Shown here: one piece after another, positions 1 to 9,591 of the stretch | Numbering within the stretch: the stretch's first letter is position 1 | How the letters are laid out: each line of letters opens with the position of its first letter | NCBI GenBank assembly: GCA_948144175.1 | Contig: CANXME010000213.1 | Span: forward strand, 1,488,001-1,552,000 | DNA from: Closterium sp. NIES-65 | Taxonomy: Eukaryota; Streptophyta; Zygnematophyceae; Desmidiales; Closteriaceae | Reading direction: 5' to 3' | DNA length: 64,000 nt | Made by a program: the position numbers and the translations under genes | Notes under the pieces: model-generated | What the model saw: only the letters and a program-made list of their open reading frames with translations | The model's database searches: none | Told to the model about the DNA's origin: nothing

Positions 1-613
1 GGGTGATTTGCAAGCCAAGGTAGCTGCGCAGTTCACCCAGGTCAGTGCACGTGTGTCTCTTCTGCAGCTCGGACTTCACGTAGGCGAGTCCAGCAGTGTC
101 AGCTGTGGCAAAGACCAAGTCGTCGACGTACACGAGGATGTAGAACGGCGGCAAAGAAGTGTCGGTGCGCAAAAACAGCGACGGGTCGGCAGTGGAAGGA
201 GCAAACCCAAGTGCCGCGAGCGTAGTCCTCAGTGTGTCGTGCCACTCACGTGGCGCCTGGCGGAGACCGTAGACTGGACGCCGGAGACTCCACTGGGTAC
301 CAGGAGGGAAAGACCCAGTGAAGCCAGGTGGGCGACGCAGCCAGATCTCCTCGTGCAGGCTGCCCTGCAAGAAAGCTGTGCTGAAGTCGAGAGAGTGCAG
401 CTCGTAGTCACGGTGAGCAGCAACGTGTAGCAGAACCCGAAGAGTGGTCATCTTCGGGGTGGGGGAGAAGGTCTGAAAGTAGTCAACCCCCTGCCGCTGA
501 CTGAAGCCACGAGCCACGTAACGCGCCTTGAAGACAGGCGGAGAACCCGGCGGCCGCTTCACCCTGAAAATCCACATGCCACTGACGATGTTTGCCCCAG
601 GAGGGGAACAGCG
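1..613 (-). pseudogene. RT domain of C1, downstream of frameshift, partial
   Basis: Minus-strand continuation of the C1 polyprotein. It encodes the RVT_2 reverse transcriptase core from the GANIVSGMWIF segment through FSPTPKMTTLRVLLH, DFSTAFLQGSLHEE, RPVYGLRQAPREWHDT and the catalytic YVDD (about 140-150) to LRSYLGLQIT at the window edge. Compared with C3, one G is missing in the G-run near 602-613, so this part is out of frame with the upstream Gag-Pol frame. The rest of RT and the RNase H lie beyond the left edge. Confidence 0.85.
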
Positions 614-3600
614 TCAACGTAGGTGCCTGTGGACTTCCAGGAAGCCATCTCTGCATCCATAGCTGCCTGCCACCGAGAGGAGTAGGGACCCTCTATCGCC
701 TCCGCGTAAGAGCGCGGAGTCGGGATGTCTGGTGCATCCGGGTCTCCCTCAGGGGCTAGCAGTACAGACGCGAGACGAGGTGAAGCGGCGGCCAGACACT
801 GGAACTCCTCCTGCCTGTCCTCAAGGACGTCCGTGCCAAGGGCACACTCACCCCCGACGGACGGAGGACAGGCGGACTCAGACTCAGTGACAAGGGCAGC
901 AGCGTAGTCTAGTCGACAGCGCGCAGCAAAGTCGACAAGCTCAGTGACAAGGGCAGACGCAGCAGACGACTCGAAGGAAGGGTCAGTGACAGCAGTAGCC
1001 AGGAGACGCGTGACAGTAGGACTGGCAGCACGGAGAGCGTCCGACTCCGGGTCGGCAAGAGCAGGAAGAGAGGAAGCAGGAGGAGAAGGCAAAGGGGCAC
1101 GTAGAGGAGCAGTGGACGGACGCAGTGACATCCGGTGCGTGCCAGGGACAGGAGGAGGACGCTGACGCGACCCGCGACCACTAGCGCGCTCAGTACGAAC
1201 AGGCGACACAGGACGAGACGCAGGCTCACGACGCTTAGTAAGACCACCAGTCGGACCAGCGTAGGGAGAAGGAGCAGGCAAAGGGGAGGCAGGCTGTAGC
1301 TGTGGCTGGGACCGGACAGGCTGCAGACCCTCTAAGGGAGGAGGAGGAGGTGTAAGACCAAGAACCTGCTGCAGGAGCGGAACGAAGTACGGTCGGGGCC
1401 GCGTGGCGACGCTAGAAACAGCAGGAACAGCACCAGCAGCCCCGGCAGGAGCACCCACTCCAGCAGCACCTCCAGCAGCACCACCAGAAGCTCGAGAACC
1501 TCCAGCCGCAGCACCAGGAGCACTGTCAGTCGGGCCGCCAACGGCAGGCTCAGCGCCAATACCCTCAGCAGGACCAGCTCCAGGAGAACTCTCAGACTCA
1601 GCAGCTCCAGCACCCACAGTACGAGCACCGGCGGGGCGCGCAGCAGCAGTGCCCTCTGCAGCCGAAGAACCACCAGCACCAGCAGCACGCCTCCAGCGCC
1701 CGGCAAACCACTCACGCAGCTCCTGTGGGGAGAGTGGCCCCCGGCGAGACGAAGCACCCCCAGGCACAGCACCCTCGGGCTCAGCACCCCTAGACACAGC
1801 ACCTCCAGGCACGGCACCCCCAGGCTCAGCACCCCAAGGCTCAGCACCCCAAGGCCCAGCACCCCCAGGCCCAGCACCCCCAGGCACAGTACCCCCAGGC
1901 TCAGCACCCCCAGGCTCAGCACCCCCAGACTCGGCACCTCCAGGCTCAGCACCCCCAGACTCCGCACCCCTAGGCTCAGCTCCCTCAGCAGTACCAGAGT
2001 CACCAGTGACCTCGACAGGCTCGACCGCGTCTACCTGGGACACACCTGAAGGGGCAGGACCCTGAGGGGGGAGGGGGACTACCGGGGGGGGACCTGGTAC
2101 CAAGAAGAGCGGGGGTGGGGGGAGGGACGGAGTGCGGTAGGGGAAGAGGCGGTAGTAGGGCACCGAATCGTCGAACGTGACGTCCTGGGAGGACAGAACA
2201 CGTCGAGAGGTGGGGTGGTAAAACTGCCACCCAGGGGCGTCGGGGGGGAACCCCAGGAAGACGCAGGGAGAAGCACGAGGGGACAGCTTGTCGGCAGACA
2301 GGTCGCGAACAAACGCCCGAGATCCCCAGACCCGGAACGCCGACGCATCGCCAACCTTCCCCGTCCACAGCAGGGCTGGGGAGGTCTCCGGTCGAGAGAC
2401 CCTGGGGTGGAGGTTGATCTGGTGCGCAGCGTACCTGACCGCAAACGGCCACAGAAAATGGGGAGCAGCCGCATGCATCATGGACGTACGAGCGACGTCC
2501 ATGACCATGCCAATGCGGCGCTCAGCAATCCCATTTTGCAGCGGTGAGTCCGGAAGCGTGAAGGTCTGACGGATGCCTTGCACACGACAGTAGGCACTCA
2601 GGAGGCCGGAGGAGAACTCTCCACCTCTGTCCGAGTGCAGACGCAAAACAGGGAAGTCAGAGCCAAAGCTCCTCCAAAGCCGGAGACGAGCTGCGCGGAT
2701 CCAGTCGATCAGCACCTCAGTGACTTCACCCTTGCTGCGCAAGGGGAAGACTGTGGTGTAACGTGAGTAGTCGTCAACCACCAGCAGGAAGTAGCGCTCC
2801 TGACCCTGTCCACGGACGCGGGCTGGGCCCCACACGTCCATGTGAAGCGTCTGCAACGGGGCCTCTGTGGGAGGAAACTGGGAGGAGTGAGGGGCAGCAC
2901 GCTGGCGCCCCTCGACACAGGGGACACAGGTGGGGCCAGGGCCCGGAGGAAGGGGAGGGAGAGACCGGGGAAGACCAGACACAAGGACTCGCGAGGCCAT
3001 GCCTCTGAGCCGAAGCAGAGAGGGGTGGCCAAGGCGGTGGTGCCAGAGGAGGGTCTCGTGAGACAGAAGACGACACGAGCAGGGGGCAGACTCAGGACCA
3101 GACCTGGACGCTGCAGCAAACACCTGACCAGACGAAGGGACCCTACCAGACTCAGCACCTGGAGGAGAAGCAGTGGTCAGTGTGTACAGGCTCGACCCTG
3201 GCCGACGTGTAAACGTAGCCAGGTGGCGACCTGTATCCTCCTCCGTGCAGTGGGTCACCCGCTGACGAGCAGGGGTGAACTGGTGGACACCCGCATCCTG
3301 GAGGTCAGCACCACTCACCAAGTTCGTCGAGAACGAGGGGAGGTAGAGACCAGTCAGGGTGCCAGAGGGGGCCGCCGGACACGGGAGGACAGTGGAGAAG
3401 CGAGCCAGGACCGGCCCCCTAGAGGGGTCAGCCAGGGACACTGCAACCGGCCGACTCAGCGGCGTGAGAGTGGTGCGGTCCCTAAAGAAGGAGCGAGACG
3501 CTCCAGAGTCAAGGGTGAAGGTGTGAGAGGCCGAAGCCGACACAGTACCTGAGAGGGCAGACTCACCAGCACCTGAGAGCACAGACGCACTGGCACCTAG

Positions 3601-5103
3601 AGCAGCAGCCTCACTAGTACCTGACGCGGCAGTACCAATGCCCGGGTCAGGCGGGAAACACCGGTAACAGTCATCCTCATCACTACCAGTCACAGCATAC
3701 ATAGCAGAGAGAATAGCATCAAAGTCAAGATCATAAATAGCTACTCCAGCCCTAGACAGCTCTCCCCAGCGGGGGATCTCAGCGGCCTCCGGAAACTGCT
3801 GACGCCAGGCGTCGGTCAGGCGGCCAAAGCAGCGACGGGCTGTGTGGGCGCCTCCACACCTCTCCCCCGCACGGTCACCGGTGCGAAGAACGTAGGGGCA
3901 GGGACCAAGAGCACCACCGCGCTGACGCTGCAAGTACCACTCACGGAGCTGCTGAGGGCCGGGGACGGTGCGAGAACGCTGCTGCTGCTGCGGCTGCTGC
4001 TGATGCTGCTGCTGCTGCTGCTGCTGGCGCTGACCACCCCCAGAGCTGCTCCGCTGGGACGAGCCACTCCGACCCCCGCCTCGATCACCACCCCCGCCTC
4101 CACCGCCACCCCCGTCTCCACCGCCACCTCCCCCACCAGGACCGTCGCTCCCACCTCTCCCACCGCCTCCTCCGCTACCACCTCCGCCGCCACCTCCGCC
4201 TCCACCGCCGCCACTAGTACCTCCACTCCCGCCACCACCTCCACCGCCACCCCCACTCCCCCCGCCACCCCCACCTCCTCCGCCACTGCCTCCTCGAGAT
4301 CCACCCGCTCCCTTGCCCCCCTTGCCCTTGCCAGAGCGGCGTCTGCCGCTGGGGGCAGATGCCGCACCGACCGACTCAAAACCAGCGAGGTCGGCCGTAG
4401 CAGCAGAGGCGACAGAGGGCAGCAGGGGGGAAGGAGAACACCCCTCAAAGATGGGGGTGCGAGGGTCACCCCTAGAGGCCCCTACAGCGACTATACTCTT
4501 CTCAGCCGCTAGCAGGGACTCCTCAAGGAGGTCGACAGTGAGGGTGGTGGGACAGACAGAGAGAAACTGGTCCCTAACGACACGAAGGGACTCGGGAAGA
4601 CGGGTGACGAGAAAGTAGAGAGTGATATACATGGGAGGAGGGTTTGCGGTGCGGAACTCAGCAGGAAGGGCAGCGCGGTAGCGAGCGTCACTAGCACGGA
4701 GGTGGGTAACGAGGTCAGCGACAGTGGGAAAGGAAGCGAGGTCAGGGAAGAGAAACGGTAGCATGAGGCGGCTAAGGGTAGCGGAGGAAGGGGAGGAGTA
4801 GCGTGCAACTACAGCGTCGTACAAGGCCTGAGCGGTCTTGCACTGACTAAAGTGGGCACGCTCAGAGGAAGGGAGGTGGCGACGCACAGCAAGACGTGCA
4901 GCAGCATCGCGGGTCGCCCACTTGGAGCGAACGGCATAGTCAGCATCAGCAGGCGGGGCAGGGACAGCTCCAGAGACAAAGTCAAAGAGAGAGACCTCAT
5001 CTATCGCATCACACAGTAAGTACAGCTGTAGGTCTTCAATCCAGACGGCAAAGTCAATGGCCCTCCCCTCAGCGTCAAAAGTAAGAACATTGGGGGTGGC
5101 CAT
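559..5103 (-). CDS. Gag-PR-IN-(RT) polyprotein of Copia element C1
   Basis: Retrotransposon polyprotein, about 1514 residues before a frameshift-induced stop. The start is the ATG at 5103 (MATPNVLTFDAEG); the frame is open further upstream but that codon is GTG. By residue of the open frame: Gag domain to about 230; Gly-rich tract 262-345; Gln-rich tract about 368-385; LREWY motif about 391; CX13CX3HX4C zinc-like motif 408-432; aspartic protease DSGAS about 540; GAG-pre-integrase WHHRLGH with CVPC about 693-730; integrase D, D, E residues in MDVWGP (761), SDRGGEF (830) and QNGIAERR (861); a GGAEP-repeat linker with a second LREW motif near 1133; then the RT N-terminus. It would form virus-like particles, copy the RNA and integrate the cDNA. 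The RT half is lost to the frameshift, so the full polyprotein is not made. Confidence 0.9.
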   Translation of the reverse strand: MATPNVLTFDAEGRAIDFAVWIEDLQLYLLCDAIDEVSLFDFVSGAVPAPPADADYAVRSKWATRDAAARLAVRRHLPSSERAHFSQCKTAQALYDAVVARYSSPSSATLSRLMLPFLFPDLASFPTVADLVTHLRASDARYRAALPAEFRTANPPPMYITLYFLVTRLPESLRVVRDQFLSVCPTTLTVDLLEESLLAAEKSIVAVGASRGDPRTPIFEGCSPSPLLPSVASAATADLAGFESVGAASAPSGRRRSGKGKGGKGAGGSRGGSGGGGGGGGGSGGGGGGGGGSGGTSGGGGGGGGGGGGSGGGGGRGGSDGPGGGGGGGDGGGGGGGGGDRGGGRSGSSQRSSSGGGQRQQQQQQQHQQQPQQQQRSRTVPGPQQLREWYLQRQRGGALGPCPYVLRTGDRAGERCGGAHTARRCFGRLTDAWRQQFPEAAEIPRWGELSRAGVAIYDLDFDAILSAMYAVTGSDEDDCYRCFPPDPGIGTAASGTSEAAALGASASVLSGAGESALSGTVSASASHTFTLDSGASRSFFRDRTTLTPLSRPVAVSLADPSRGPVLARFSTVLPCPAAPSGTLTGLYLPSFSTNLVSGADLQDAGVHQFTPARQRVTHCTEEDTGRHLATFTRRPGSSLYTLTTASPPGAESGRVPSSGQVFAAASRSGPESAPCSCRLLSHETLLWHHRLGHPSLLRLRGMASRVLVSGLPRSLPPLPPGPGPTCVPCVEGRQRAAPHSSQFPPTEAPLQTLHMDVWGPARVRGQGQERYFLLVVDDYSRYTTVFPLRSKGEVTEVLIDWIRAARLRLWRSFGSDFPVLRLHSDRGGEFSSGLLSAYCRVQGIRQTFTLPDSPLQNGIAERRIGMVMDVARTSMMHAAAPHFLWPFAVRYAAHQINLHPRVSRPETSPALLWTGKVGDASAFRVWGSRAFVRDLSADKLSPRASPCVFLGFPPDAPGWQFYHPTSRRVLSSQDVTFDDSVPYYRLFPYRTPSLPPPPLFLVPGPPPVVPLPPQGPAPSGVSQVDAVEPVEVTGDSGTAEGAEPRGAESGGAEPGGAESGGAEPGGAEPGGTVPGGAGPGGAGPWGAEPWGAEPGGAVPGGAVSRGAEPEGAVPGGASSRRGPLSPQELREWFAGRWRRAAGAGGSSAAEGTAAARPAGARTVGAGAAESESSPGAGPAEGIGAEPAVGGPTDSAPGAAAGGSRASGGAAGGAAGVGAPAGAAGAVPAVSSVATRPRPYFVPLLQQVLGLTPPPPPLEGLQPVRSQPQLQPASPLPAPSPYAGPTGGLTKRREPASRPVSPVRTERASGRGSRQRPPPVPGTHRMSLRPSTAPLRAPLPSPPASSLPALADPESDALRAASPTVTRLLATAVTDPSFESSAASALVTELVDFAARCRLDYAAALVTESESACPPSVGGECALGTDVLEDRQEEFQCLAAASPRLASVLLAPEGDPDAPDIPTPRSYAEAIEGPYSSRWQAAMDAEMASWKSTGTYVDAVPLLGQTSSVACGFSG

Positions 5104-5199
5104 GGCAGCAGCCGAAAGTCTCACCGGGCTGGAGGAGTCGGGTAGGTCAGCAGCAGAGGAACACAGCTCAGGGACAGCAGCACGGCTCCTCAGGTGGCT

Positions 5200-6125
5200 C
5201 GCGTGGCTCAGGCGGCTCGGGCGGCTCGGGCGGCTCGGGCGGCTCGGGCGGCTCGGGCGGCTCGGGCGGCTCGCGCGGCTCGGGTGGCGTAGGGGCTCAC
5301 GGGCGGCGCGGGCTGCTGGGGCTGCTCACGTGCAGCACGGCGGGCTGCAGCAGGGCCGGTGGTGGGCTGTAGCAGGGCCGGCGGCGGGCTGTAGCAGGGC
5401 CGGCGGCGGGCTGTAGCAGGGCCGGCGGCGGGCTGTAGCAGGGGCCGGTGGCGGCTGTAGCAAGGGCCGGTGGCGGGCCTAAGCGGGGCCAGCGCGGGGC
5501 CGACAGGGCGTAGGTGGGGCCGGCGCGGGGCCGAATAGGGGCCTAAGCGGGGCCGACGGAGCCTACGCGGCCCCGACACGGGGCCGAGACGGGGCCTGGG
5601 CGGGGCCTACGCGGGGTCGACGAGGTGTACGCGGGGCCTACGCGGGGTCGACGAGGTGTACGCGGGGTCGACGAGGTGTACGCGGGGTCGACAAGGTGTA
5701 CGCGGGGCCTACGCGGGGTCGACGAGGTGTACGCGGGGCCTACGCGGGGTCGACGAGGTGTACGCGGGGTCGACGAGGTGTACGCGGGGTCGACGAGGTG
5801 TACGCGGGGTCGACGAGGTGTACGCGGGGTCGACGAGGTGTACGCGGGGCCTACGCAGGGCCGACGAGGGGTACGCGGGGCCTACGCGGGGCCTACGTGG
5901 GGCCGACGAGGTGTACGCGGGGCCTACGCGGGGCCGACGAGGGGTACGCGGGGCCGACGAGGGGTACGCGGGGCCTACGCGGGGCCGACGAGGGGTACGC
6001 GGGGCCGACGAGGGGCCTAAGCAGGGGCCGACGAGGGGCCTAAGCGGGGCCGACGAGGGGCCTAAGCGGGGCCGACGAGGGGCCTAAGCGGGGGCCGACG
6101 AGGGGCCTAAGCGGGAGCACGACTG
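5200..6125. repeat. GC-rich minisatellite arrays in the C1 5' leader
   Basis: Three successive arrays: a 9-bp CGGCTCGGG-type repeat (about 5206-5285), a unit of about 22 bp containing GTAGCAGGGCCGG (about 5338-5460), and a long array of units near 20 bp built on TACGCGGGGTCGACGAGG and GGGGCCTACGCGG variants (about 5600-6115). They lie between the primer-binding site and the Gag start, so they are transcribed leader. ORFs run through them in every frame on both strands, which is a composition effect. Confidence 0.85.
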
Positions 6126-6134
6126 GAGGGGCGA

Positions 6135-6226
6135 CTCGGAGGGTCGCTAAAAAAAAATGCGCGCCTCGGGGCGCGCTTCGGTGGGCCCTAGGAACAGGCC
6201 CTAGGAAGGGACCTGCTCTGATTCCA
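6135..6226 (-). promoter_or_regulatory. Primer-binding site and leader hairpins of C1
   Basis: The minus strand next to the LTR reads TGGAATCAGAGC (6215-6226), a close match to the usual plant initiator-tRNA-Met primer site TGGTATCAGAGC. Downstream in the transcript come a GGCCC-rich palindrome, the stem-loop GCGCGCC/GGCGCGC (about 6158-6177) and a T-run. The same order occurs in C3, and a variant in C7. A role in packaging or dimerisation of the RNA is inference. Confidence 0.7.
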
Positions 6227-6358
6227 TGAGAAAGTACGAACGAGGAGTGAAATGACTATGAATGAAGTGAGTACAAATAGGAAACCCTAATTGGGTTGTA
6301 CCCCCTATGGGATACCCCACTATAGCCTACAGAAACAAGTAAGCTATGAGTTCTGACA
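6227..6358 (-). repeat. 5' LTR of C1
   Basis: On the minus strand it starts TGTCAGAAC and ends TTTCTCA, followed at once by the primer-binding site. It carries the family-A core GGTTGTACCCCCTATGGG (plus strand) also seen at 18161-18291, 30746-30876 and 38276-38406. At 132 bp it is short for a Copia LTR. Confidence 0.9.
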
Positions 6359-6669
6359 GTATCCTGGCGGAATTACTTGGCAGCCATGGATTAGATCAAG
6401 AGAGTAGCTTTAGCAAGAGTTCAGATCTGCAAAGTTGACGAGTTGATCAAACCCTACCAACCCAACCCTCGCCCTACAACAATCCTCAATAACCCAAAGT
6501 GCCAAACTAGCAACACCTAAGGTGTTGTAGTGAATAGCAAAGGTTTGTTGGTGCTTGTTGGGTGCGAGATCGATTCCAGCTCGCAAGAAGTCTAGCAAGC
6601 ACATTTTGCCCAAACCCTTAGCCCACAACCAGCTAGAGCAAAATACCACAACCACCTACACAATCAACA
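6359..6669 (-). repeat. 3' LTR of C2, truncated by C1
   Basis: Matches 19687-19993 of the 5' LTR with scattered differences, from GTATCCTGGCGGAATT to CAATCAACA. The missing part must lie beyond C1, outside the window. On the minus strand it is preceded by the polypurine tract AAGGGGGAG (about 6670-6679), which confirms orientation and the LTR boundary TGTTGATTG. Confidence 0.88.
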
Positions 6670-6719
6670 CTCCCCCTTACTAGTGCTGGAGGTGGCTGAA
6701 CACCACTGGACAAAATCCT

Positions 6720-7277
6720 TCACTCCACTCCCTCTTGCCCAGGGAGGGGCGCCATCCACAGCATGATGTCGTCAAGACAGAGAAGCACCAGCCCTCCTAC
6801 ATCCTGCTCAGGCACCATGCCAACATAGGGCTGCATCCCCATCAAGGACATGCACACACCGTGCCGCTCAAAGGGAAGGGGTTTGGTGAGTATGTCTGCT
6901 ACTTGACAGTTGGTTGGGCACCACCGAAGGATCACCTCACCGCTTGCCACCATCTCCCTAATGAAATGCCACCGAACCTGCATGTGCTTGGTGCGACTGT
7001 GCAAGCATGCATTCTGTGCAAGAGCAATGGTAGACTGGTTGTCCACAAACACAGCCACACCACCAGCAAACTCATGCCCAAACTCCCAAAACAAACGCTT
7101 CAGCCACACACCCTCCTGAATGCATTGACACAGACCGATGTTCTCACTCTCAGTGGTGGAAAATGCAACCACCGGCTGCCTCTTGCTCTGCCAAGAGATG
7201 GCTGCACCATTAAGGCAATAGATATAGCGGGTGTGACTCGTGTGATCAGCTGAATCTTTAGCATAATCAGCATCACT
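6720..7277 (-). pseudogene. RNase H domain of C2, distal part
   Basis: Minus-strand frame encoding the C-terminal RNase H of a Copia Pol: GAAISWQSKRQPVVAFSTTE, then FVDNQSTIALAQN with the third catalytic Asp, then SRTKHMQVRWHFIREMV and VADILTKPLP, the usual end of Copia Pol. It ends about 50 bases before the polypurine tract. The N-terminal part (VELVGFSDADYAKD) lies across the solo LTR near 8411-8440. Confidence 0.85.
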
Positions 7278-8410
7278 TGTCAACGGGAGTTGTGTGTTGG
7301 CCCCGTCCGCGCTTCGGCGGAGCCGACTTCGTGGTCGGGTGTGAGGGGAGCAGCCGACCTGCAGCAGTGGGCGAGCTGGTTGACGAGGAGGTCGACCTGC
7401 ACGGGGGCCACTGCACGGGCGCCGACTTCAGGGTGGCGCCGACTTCAGAGAAGTCGACCTGCGGAGGGCGTCAACTTGGTGACGCCAACTTGGGGCAGCC
7501 GACCTGGGTGGTTGGCTGACGGACTGCTGGTCGACCTGGTGGTTGGTCGACCAGGCCTGCTGGTCGACTTGATGGTGGTCAACCTGACCTGGTGGTCGAC
7601 GGAGGAGGGGCCGACGTCGACCTCGACTCAGGACGCCAAGCAGTTGGGCGTCGAAGTAGCAGGGCGTCACCTTGGTGATGCCGACTTCGGGTAGCCGACT
7701 TGGGAGGTTGGCTGACAACTGCGCTGGTCGACGTGGAGCTGGTCGACCAGGAGAAACGTCGACCTAGAGCTGGTCGACCAGGGGAGTGGTCGACCTGGTG
7801 AGGTTGACTTGGAGTGGCTGTCGACATGGGAGGTCGACGGGCACATACAGGAGCAGCTGGTCGACGTGGTTGCCCGGTCGACCAGGCTACCTGGGTGACG
7901 AGGTTCTGCGGAGGAGCGCAACAGTCGCCCAGGCAAAGTTGGCGAGTCCGACCTCGGTGGTGGTATCCCGAGGTCGACGTGGCTGATCAGATGCAGTCGT
8001 CAGCACCAGGTTGGCTTGGGCTGTGCGCTGTGCAGGTGACAAGGCTCAGCGCGCCAATCATCTGCGAGCACCTGCGAAGCTGGTGCGATGCTGTACTACG
8101 GGAGCAACGCTGGCACACCGTCGACCTGCAGCGTTGGCATGCCGTCGACTTTGCACTGCTGGAACGCGGTCGACCATGCTGTGCTGGCAGTCGACCGTCA
8201 TGAATGCTAGCTCTGATGTAGTCTTGCCATGCCAACTTCATTGTGCCATTGTTGTCAACTTTCTCTAATGAAACTCTTGCCAATTCTCCCCGTGAACTAG
8301 CAAGCTGTGTGTGCACTAGGAAAACGACTAAGGCCCAACGAACGCAGAGATCACACGAGCACCCGTGCCTAGCCCGTAGTCTAGCTCCCGTTGTAGTAGT
8401 TATCTCCGCA
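7278..8410 (+). mobile_element. Solo LTR S1 of the C8 family
   Basis: A 1133-bp sequence starting TGTCAACGGGAGTTGTG and ending GTTATCTCCGCA, the same ends as the C8 LTRs but in plus orientation. It is flanked by the direct repeat TCACT (7273-7277 and 8411-8415) and interrupts RNase H of C2. There is no internal sequence, so it is a solo LTR left by LTR-LTR recombination. Like C8 it is full of GTCGAC palindromes. Overlapping ORFs here are composition artefacts. Confidence 0.92.
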
Positions 8411-8991
8411 TCACTAAAGCCCACCAACTCAACCTGAGGCTTGCTGTGTGCGGGTTGAAGATACCGGAGTTGACACAACCTTTTAGGTACCTTAGCACTC
8501 TCTTAGCAGCCTGCAGTTGAAATGCCTTGGGACAAGACACCACATTGGACAGCTGTGATACTGCATAAGCAATCTGGGGCTGTGTGGTCGTGCTTGCATA
8601 CATGAGAGACCCCAAAATGCTTTGATAGAGCTGGACCAACTCATCCCTCAGCATGTGCATGCACGTCGAACCCTATAGAGAGAGGGGTACGCATGGGGTT
8701 AGCCTCAGAAAGGCCAAAGGACTCAAGCATGTTGAGAATGTACCTCTCCTGATGAATCAAGATGCCACCCTCATCACGCTCAATCTGCACCCCCAAATAG
8801 TACTTAGCCTCCCCCAAGTTCTTCATGCGGAAACGAGAGGACAAGAGACCCTTCACCTCGTCCAGCAAGACCATGCTCGAAGACATGAGCAGAATGTCAT
8901 CCACATAGAGGTAGAGGGACAGCCTGCCCTCACGCCTCACCAAGTGGTACAAGGCGGTGTCACACTCCGACCTCTCAAAGCCAAAATCCAT
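8411..8991 (-). pseudogene. RT C-terminal half of C2
   Basis: Two overlapping minus-strand frames. The first encodes FERSECDTALYHLVRREG, LYLYVDDILLMSSS (catalytic YVDD intact), MKNLGEAKYYLGVQIERDEG and the following RT thumb. The second encodes SILGSLMYASTTTQPQIAYA and AAKRVLRYLKG up to the RNase H start, where S1 interrupts. One frameshift near 8650 joins them. This is standard RVT_2 order. Confidence 0.85.
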
Positions 8992-9060
8992 GAGCGCCTC
9001 ATCAAAATTGATTTACCACTGCCTTGGAGCTTGCTTTAGCCCATAGATTGACTTTTTGGG

Positions 9061-9591
9061 TTAGCAAACCCTGCCAGACCCATCATCAAAACCAGGGGGC
9101 TGCCTCATGTAAAGCTCCTCGTTCAAGACTCTATGAAGATAGGGAGTGGTCACATCCATATGATGGATGTGAAACCCCAAAGATGCTGCCATCCCAAGGG
9201 AACCTCTTAGGGTTGTAGGTTTATCCACCGGGATATATATCTGGTCATAGTGAACACCTCGTGTTTGAGTGTTTCCCATGGCCACCAACCTGGACTTAGG
9301 CCTCTCAATATTCCCATCAGCCATGCGCTGATACTTCCACACCCACTGACACCTGAAGACCTCCATTCCACGTGGCACACAAGTTGGATCAACCAGCTCA
9401 AAGGACTCGTTTACCCTATGAGACTCAAGCTCCTCACGCGTGGACTGGAACCACTCAGGACGGGACAAGGCCTCCTTGACAGACTTAGGCTCATACACCT
9501 GGCCCATGAGATAGAACTCAAGCCCAAGCTCACCCCCCTCAGCATCCACAAGCATGCACTCCTCCAAATCATGCACCTCATGATCATGCAT
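9061..9591 (-). pseudogene. RT N-terminal half of C2
   Basis: Encodes the start of the Copia RT domain: VKEALSRPEWFQSTREELES, then WVWKYQRMADGNIERPKSRL, GVHYDQIYIPVDKPTTLR and MDVTTPYLHRVLNEELYMRQ. Consensus residues are replaced in places (VDVKTAFL has become MDVTTPYL; ARLVAKG has become SRLVAMG), so it looks decayed. A stop after GSGRVC separates it from the catalytic half. Confidence 0.82.

Larger units (their letters stand above)
1..6358 (-). mobile_element. Copia element C1 (family A), 3' end outside window
   Basis: Reading on the minus strand from the right: a 132-bp 5' LTR (6227-6358), primer-binding site, a GC-rich repetitive leader (about 5104-6214), a long Gag-PR-IN open frame and the first half of RT, which runs off the window at base 1. 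It is inserted in the 3' LTR of C2; bases 6359-6363 (GTATC) are the visible half of the target duplication. LTR and coding sequence match C3 and C7, so the three are one family. The RT keeps YVDD, unlike C3 and C7, but a one-base deletion near 602-613 breaks the frame at the start of RT. Confidence 0.93.

Noticed and set aside
1403-2065. 220-codon plus-strand ORF opposite the C1 linker (similar antisense ORFs at 13561-14250 and 33310-33921)
   Set aside because: Exact antisense of the GGAEP repeat coding region; Ala/Pro-rich because of the 15-bp repeat, no independent signal.
5600-6115. Regular 20-bp repeats resembling a CRISPR array
   Set aside because: Units are directly tandem with no unique spacers, lie in a eukaryotic retroelement leader and vary by point changes; this is a minisatellite.
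7814-8203. ORFs within solo LTR S1 as a protein gene
   Set aside because: The whole block matches the LTR of C8 and has TG/CA ends with a TCACT target repeat; ORFs are incidental.
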